From Chitinophaga pinensis (lineage in GTDB: Bacteria; Bacteroidota; Bacteroidia; Chitinophagales; Chitinophagaceae), in contig LR632930.1 in NCBI GenBank assembly GCA_902167325.1, positions 1,736,001 through 1,800,000 of the forward strand: a DNA stretch of 64,000 nucleotides, written 5' to 3'. The position numbers and the translations under genes were made by a program. This document shows positions 60,443 through 64,000 of the stretch, piece by piece. Positions within the stretch are counted from its first letter, which is position 1. The number at the start of each line of letters is the position of its first letter. A model generated the notes under the pieces. It was given only the letters and a program-made list of their open reading frames with translations, was not told the DNA's origin and did no database searches.

Positions 60443-61810
60443 ATGTTGCCGTTAAAAAAGATATTTCCTGTCATAATTTCACTGATTACACTCTCGCTTC
60501 TGGGTATCATTTACATACAGTTTAGCTGGATTCGTAATGCAGCCCACATCAAGAAGGAAGAGAAAGAACAGAAGATGACTGAAGCCGTCCTCGCCGCTGG
60601 TAATGAGCTGCTCAGCCGTTCTCTCACGCCTGTTACACGCATACAGATCGACCGGAATAAAGACGGTGTTGCTGCCGGCAGGCTTTCGCTCGATCCCTTG
60701 TCTGATAACTTCATCAAACCACTTATTCCCATCTCCGCGCAGGTAGACGTAAATGAAGTTTCTTCCGTACTCCGCAAAGCGATGAAGGAACGGAAACTGG
60801 ATACCCTTTTTGAGTTCGGTATCGAATCTGGTATAGAATCAGGCACTCAATACAGAACCAGCATCCAGCTTGCCTCCCGCCACTTTGTGGAACGCCTCCG
60901 CCGCCGGGAAATGGATTCCGCGTTATACCAGGAAATCATTGTGCCGCTTGCAGAAAACTTTGCTTCTCCCACCATGGAAGTGCTCCACGTTTTTGTACCG
61001 CAAAGCAGCCTTACCGTCTTCAAATCCCTCGGGTGGATGATCTTCGGCAGCATCCTGTTCACCATCATTATCGTGACGGCTTTCGCACTTACCATACGCA
61101 CCATGCTGGGCCAGAAAAAGCTCTCAGAAATCAAGAGCGATTTCATCAATAACATGACCCACGAACTCAAAACTCCACTGGCCACTATCTCACTTGCGAT
61201 AGACGCCATCGGCAACGAGCGCGTCATGGAAAACAAAGAGAAGATCCGCTACTTCTCCGGTATCATCAAAGAGGAAAACAAGCGCATGAACAAACAGGTG
61301 GAGTCCATCCTACAGTCTGCCCTCATGGAAAAAGAAGAACTTTCCCTCAACCTGCAACCTATCGACGTTCACCAGCTCATCACACATACCATCGATAACC
61401 TCCGCCTGCAGCTCGATGGAAAGAACGGGCGCGTGGATCTTCAGCTGAACGCCATCCAGCCTATTCTTAAAGCAGACGAAGTGCATTTCTCCAACCTGAT
61501 CTTCAACCTGCTCGACAATGCTATCAAGTATTCGAAAGACAATCTGGAGATCCGCATCACCACCTCCAATACCCGTAAGCACCTCGTGATCTCCATCGCC
61601 GATAACGGCATCGGGATGACGCGTGATACGGTGTCCCGCATCTTCGAGAAATTCTACCGCGCACACACCGGCAACGTTCACAACGTGAAGGGCTTCGGCC
61701 TCGGACTTAGCTATGTGAAAGCCATCGTGGATGCGCATAAGGGTAAAATACGCGTGGAAAGCGTTTTGGGAAAGGGTAGCCGTTTTACAATGGAGTTTCC
61801 GCAAGAGTAG
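60443..61810 (+). CDS. sensor histidine kinase
   Basis: A 455-residue two-helix sensor kinase. Membrane helices flank a periplasmic sensor (about 10-28 and 197-218); there is no clear HAMP domain. The HisKA box is INNMTHELKTPLAT with His240 as the phospho-acceptor, and the ATP domain has NAIKYSKDN, IADNGIGM and FGLGLSYVKAIV. No response regulator gene is next to it, so it is an orphan in this window. Sensor ligand unknown. Its promoter region holds a palindrome. Confidence 0.93.
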   Translation: MLPLKKIFPVIISLITLSLLGIIYIQFSWIRNAAHIKKEEKEQKMTEAVLAAGNELLSRSLTPVTRIQIDRNKDGVAAGRLSLDPLSDNFIKPLIPISAQVDVNEVSSVLRKAMKERKLDTLFEFGIESGIESGTQYRTSIQLASRHFVERLRRREMDSALYQEIIVPLAENFASPTMEVLHVFVPQSSLTVFKSLGWMIFGSILFTIIIVTAFALTIRTMLGQKKLSEIKSDFINNMTHELKTPLATISLAIDAIGNERVMENKEKIRYFSGIIKEENKRMNKQVESILQSALMEKEELSLNLQPIDVHQLITHTIDNLRLQLDGKNGRVDLQLNAIQPILKADEVHFSNLIFNLLDNAIKYSKDNLEIRITTSNTRKHLVISIADNGIGMTRDTVSRIFEKFYRAHTGNVHNVKGFGLGLSYVKAIVDAHKGKIRVESVLGKGSRFTMEFPQE

Positions 61811-61812
61811 GT

Positions 61813-61820
61813 TATCTTTG
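61813..61820 (+). promoter_or_regulatory. -7 box of the ThiF-like gene
   Basis: TATCTTTG, exact consensus, inside the end region of the kinase operon. A five-codon reading frame (MEIRP, 61823-61840) lies between it and the real start at 61847. Confidence 0.5.
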
Positions 61821-61846
61821 CGATGGAAATCAGACCGTAGCAGATC

Positions 61847-62653
61847 ATGTTGTCAGAAAAAGAATTGCACAGATATAAGCATCCCATCGCAGTGCCCGGT
61901 ATGGGCGTGCAGATGCAGGAGCAACTTAAAAAAGCACGCATCCTCATCATTGGCGCGGGCGGATTGGGAAGCCCCATTGCCCAGTACCTCAGCGCCGCAG
62001 GAGTAGGAGTGATCGGCATCGCGGATTATGGCGTGGTGCTGGAAGAAGACTTCCACCGCCAGCCACTGTTTAACATGCAGGATCTGCGCAAGCACAAAGC
62101 TAAAATGGCTGCCAGCCGCCTCTTTTCCCTCAACCCCTGGAACAAGCACTACCCCATGCTCATACAGGTACGCCCCGATAATGCCCTGCAGGTAATACAG
62201 GGCTTCGATCTGGTGGTGGACTGCTCCCAGCACCGGCCTACCCACCTTGTGGTTAATGATGCGTGTATGCTGGAGGGTAAACCCTTTGTAATGGGAGAAG
62301 TGCATAACTGGACGGCCTGGTGGGGCGGGTTCAATATGTTGCCGGTCAATGGCGGACCCGCTGCCTCTTATCGCTGCAACGAGTTCCTGGTCGATGATTT
62401 CCGCAACTTCGATGCCGGTGCCATGGGCGCTACCCATGGTGCAACTGCCCTGCTGATGGTGAATGAGATCATCAAGTACCTGGCAGGTGTACCCGGACTT
62501 GCAGGGAAATTACATACCTTCAACTACCTGCATCATCAGTTCGACGTGCGCGACCTCCATTCCGACCCTGCCAAGATTCAGGGTGTAAAGGAGAACGGAT
62601 TGCTCTCTGCCGACGATTACGGCCTCGAGATCGTTCCGGATGTGGAAGACTGA
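61847..62653 (+). CDS. E1-like ThiF/MoeB/HesA family protein
   Basis: A 268-residue adenylyltransferase-type protein. The nucleotide-binding GAGGLGSPIAQYL motif (about 37), the Arg-containing FHRQPLF segment and the DCSQHRPTHLVVNDACM motif fit ThiF/MoeB. Such enzymes adenylate the C-terminal Gly-Gly of ThiS, MoaD or other ubiquitin-like proteins. The zinc CxxC pairs of classic MoeB are not evident, and no ubiquitin-like partner gene is adjacent, so its substrate is open. The start at 61847 follows a -7 box. Confidence 0.85.
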   Translation: MLSEKELHRYKHPIAVPGMGVQMQEQLKKARILIIGAGGLGSPIAQYLSAAGVGVIGIADYGVVLEEDFHRQPLFNMQDLRKHKAKMAASRLFSLNPWNKHYPMLIQVRPDNALQVIQGFDLVVDCSQHRPTHLVVNDACMLEGKPFVMGEVHNWTAWWGGFNMLPVNGGPAASYRCNEFLVDDFRNFDAGAMGATHGATALLMVNEIIKYLAGVPGLAGKLHTFNYLHHQFDVRDLHSDPAKIQGVKENGLLSADDYGLEIVPDVED

Positions 62654-62682
62654 CCCGTTTTCACCCAATACCCCGGTCCTGT

Positions 62683-63462
62683 ATGGTTTATTACATCCTC
62701 GCCGGTTATATCATCCTCATCGTACTGGTTTTCATTATCCAGGACCGCTTCATCTGGAAGCCGGAAAAGTTGCGCCCCGATTTCACCTTCCGTTACGACC
62801 AGCCTTTCGAAGAACTATTTTTCGATCCGGAACCGGGTGTACGGCTAAATGGACTGCATTTTACCGTAGAAGCGCCTCGGGGGCTGCTCCTTTACTTCCA
62901 TGGCAACACCCGCAGTATCAAAGGATGGGGTAAGTATGCCCGCGATTATACCCGGCATGGTTACGACGTGTTAATGGTGGATTACAGGGGTTTCGGGAAA
63001 AGTACCGGCAGGCGAACTGAGTCACAGCTCCTGAAAGATGCCCAGTTTGTATACGACTCCCAGCTGGCAAAGTATCCGGAAAGCCATATGCTCGTGTATG
63101 GGCGGAGCATGGGGAGCGGCTTTGCGGTGAAGCTGGCCTGCGATAACAAGCCGCGTTACTGCATCCTCCACGCACCGTATTATAGTTTTACCCGCGTCGT
63201 CAAACGATTTTTGCCTATTTTACCGGTCACATGGGTGTTGAAGTACCACCTCCGCGCCGATCAATGGATCCGCAAGGTGAACTGTCATACCTACATCCTG
63301 CACGGTACGAAAGACAGGCTGATCCCTATCCGACACAGCGAGAGCCTCCGTGATCTGAATCCCGGAAAGGTAACTTTGATCCGCATCAAAGGCGGAGGGC
63401 ACAACAATCTTTCGTCTTTCCCGGAATACCATACGTTCATCCGCGACATCCTGCAGGAGTAG
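62683..63462 (+). CDS. membrane-anchored alpha/beta hydrolase
   Basis: A 259-residue hydrolase with an N-terminal membrane anchor (about 4-21, YILAGYIILIVLVFII). Catalytic residues are visible: the nucleophile in YGRSMGSG, the acid in HGTKDRLIP, and the His in KGGGHNN. The HGNTRS segment forms the oxyanion region. It has a close paralogue 21 bases downstream. Substrate unknown. Confidence 0.88.
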   Translation: MVYYILAGYIILIVLVFIIQDRFIWKPEKLRPDFTFRYDQPFEELFFDPEPGVRLNGLHFTVEAPRGLLLYFHGNTRSIKGWGKYARDYTRHGYDVLMVDYRGFGKSTGRRTESQLLKDAQFVYDSQLAKYPESHMLVYGRSMGSGFAVKLACDNKPRYCILHAPYYSFTRVVKRFLPILPVTWVLKYHLRADQWIRKVNCHTYILHGTKDRLIPIRHSESLRDLNPGKVTLIRIKGGGHNNLSSFPEYHTFIRDILQE

Positions 63463-63483
63463 CCACCTCTTAAAAACAAACCA

Positions 63484-64000
63484 ATGCCGCAGCTGACCAC
63501 CATACTTAAGAATCTCAAGACCATCGCCATCTGGGCTATCGCCGTATACCTGGCAGCAGGCATCGCGCTGTACTTTGTGCAGGACAGGCTGCTTTTTCAT
63601 CCGGAAGTGCTGCCGGCCAATTACCAGTATAAGTTCGATGTACCCTTTCAGGAGATACTGATCCCGGTAAATAAGAAAGTGAAGCTGAGTGCGGTATTGT
63701 TTAAAGCGGAACGCCCGAGGGGGATGGTGCTGTATTTTCACGGGAATTCAGCCAATATTAACCGGTACGCGAAGTATATGCCCAATTTTACCCGGAACGG
63801 GTATGATGTGCTGATTATGGATTACCGGGAATTCGGGAAAAGCACAGGGCGGCTCACAGAAGAAGCGATGTATGAAGATGCGCTCCTTATGTATAAAGTG
63901 GCCCGTACCCGCTTTGCGCCTCACCAGATCGTGATTTACGGGAAATCGCTCGGGACGGGGATCGCCTCCCAGCTGGCATCGGTCCGCGATTGCCGCCGGC
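63484..64000 (+). CDS. membrane-anchored alpha/beta hydrolase, cut by window end
   Basis: The first 172 residues of a paralogue of the preceding hydrolase. It starts MPQLTTILKNLKTIAIWAIA with an anchor helix, and has the HGNSANI oxyanion region and the nucleophile elbow YGKSLGTG; the acid and His lie beyond the window. The tandem arrangement points to duplication. The reading frame is open to the last base. Confidence 0.85.
   Translation, partial: MPQLTTILKNLKTIAIWAIAVYLAAGIALYFVQDRLLFHPEVLPANYQYKFDVPFQEILIPVNKKVKLSAVLFKAERPRGMVLYFHGNSANINRYAKYMPNFTRNGYDVLIMDYREFGKSTGRLTEEAMYEDALLMYKVARTRFAPHQIVIYGKSLGTGIASQLASVRDCRR

Overview
The window looks like a chromosomal segment of a Bacteroidota member, most likely of the Chitinophaga group. 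The grounds are the gene families: a FecI/FecR/SusC-type signalling locus, PorT, a T9SS sorting tail on a DUF1501 protein, a DUF1800/DUF1501 pair, an atpD-atpC pair apart from other ATP synthase genes, a second EF-G paralogue and a zapA-rny neighbourhood. Promoters also fit the Bacteroidetes consensus TTTG-N19/20-TAnnTTTG. There are no insertion sequences, phage genes, CRISPR arrays, rRNAs or recognisable tRNAs. Most of the window is ordinary core genome with small accessory islands.

Layout. 0-1 kb: four tandem genes for secreted cysteine-rich mini-proteins. 1.3-7.3 kb: rny, zapA, a coiled-coil gene and pheT on the minus strand, interrupted by a plus-strand RES-Xre toxin-antitoxin pair. 7.8-12.5 kb: dnaB, a MATE exporter, rsmE and a methyltransferase. 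12.6-14.4 kb: pyrD-terC (minus). 14.5-19.6 kb: ECF sigma factor, FecR anti-sigma factor, STN-containing TonB receptor and DUF4249 lipoprotein. 19.6-25 kb: thiolase, an unknown gene, and the DUF1800-DUF1501 pair. 25-30 kb: a probable zinc-acquisition locus in which a His-rich peptide, TonB receptor and lipoprotein converge on an AztD-like zinc metallochaperone; the two promoters share one palindrome. 30-32.5 kb: DUF983 and an ABC exporter. 32.7-39.3 kb: EF-G2-like factor, ComM-like ATPase, short MutS homologue and pyrC. 39.4-44 kb: porT, ubiE/menG, engB, YkuK-like, CoA-binding protein, epimerase and a GbsR/MarR regulator. 44.4-49.4 kb: pyruvate dehydrogenase E2, dnaX (split at an A8 run) and a GNAT-like gene. 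49.6-54.4 kb: a MacA/MacB/TolC-like efflux set without an ATPase gene, plus a membrane-anchored coiled-coil protein. 54.5-58.9 kb: Tat-type metallophosphatase, atpD-atpC, YqgE and a DUF1801 protein with a histone-H1-like tail. 59-60.4 kb: small ORFs and a candidate small RNA. 60.4-64 kb: histidine kinase, E1-like ThiF/MoeB protein and two tandem alpha/beta hydrolases, the last cut by the window end.

The most noteworthy signals are: (1) TGCAAC-N3-GTTGCA palindromes lying over the promoters of two zinc-type transcription units; (2) a dnaX reading frame that breaks at a run of eight A residues with the C-terminal tau segment continuing in the -1 frame; (3) an EF-G paralogue whose GTPase motifs are altered; (4) the four-gene Cys-peptide array; (5) a promoter-plus-terminator unit near 60.1-60.25 kb without an ORF; and (6) many -7 boxes only 4-8 nt before the start codon, implying leaderless or nearly leaderless mRNAs. 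All calls were made by reading the sequence without database searches.
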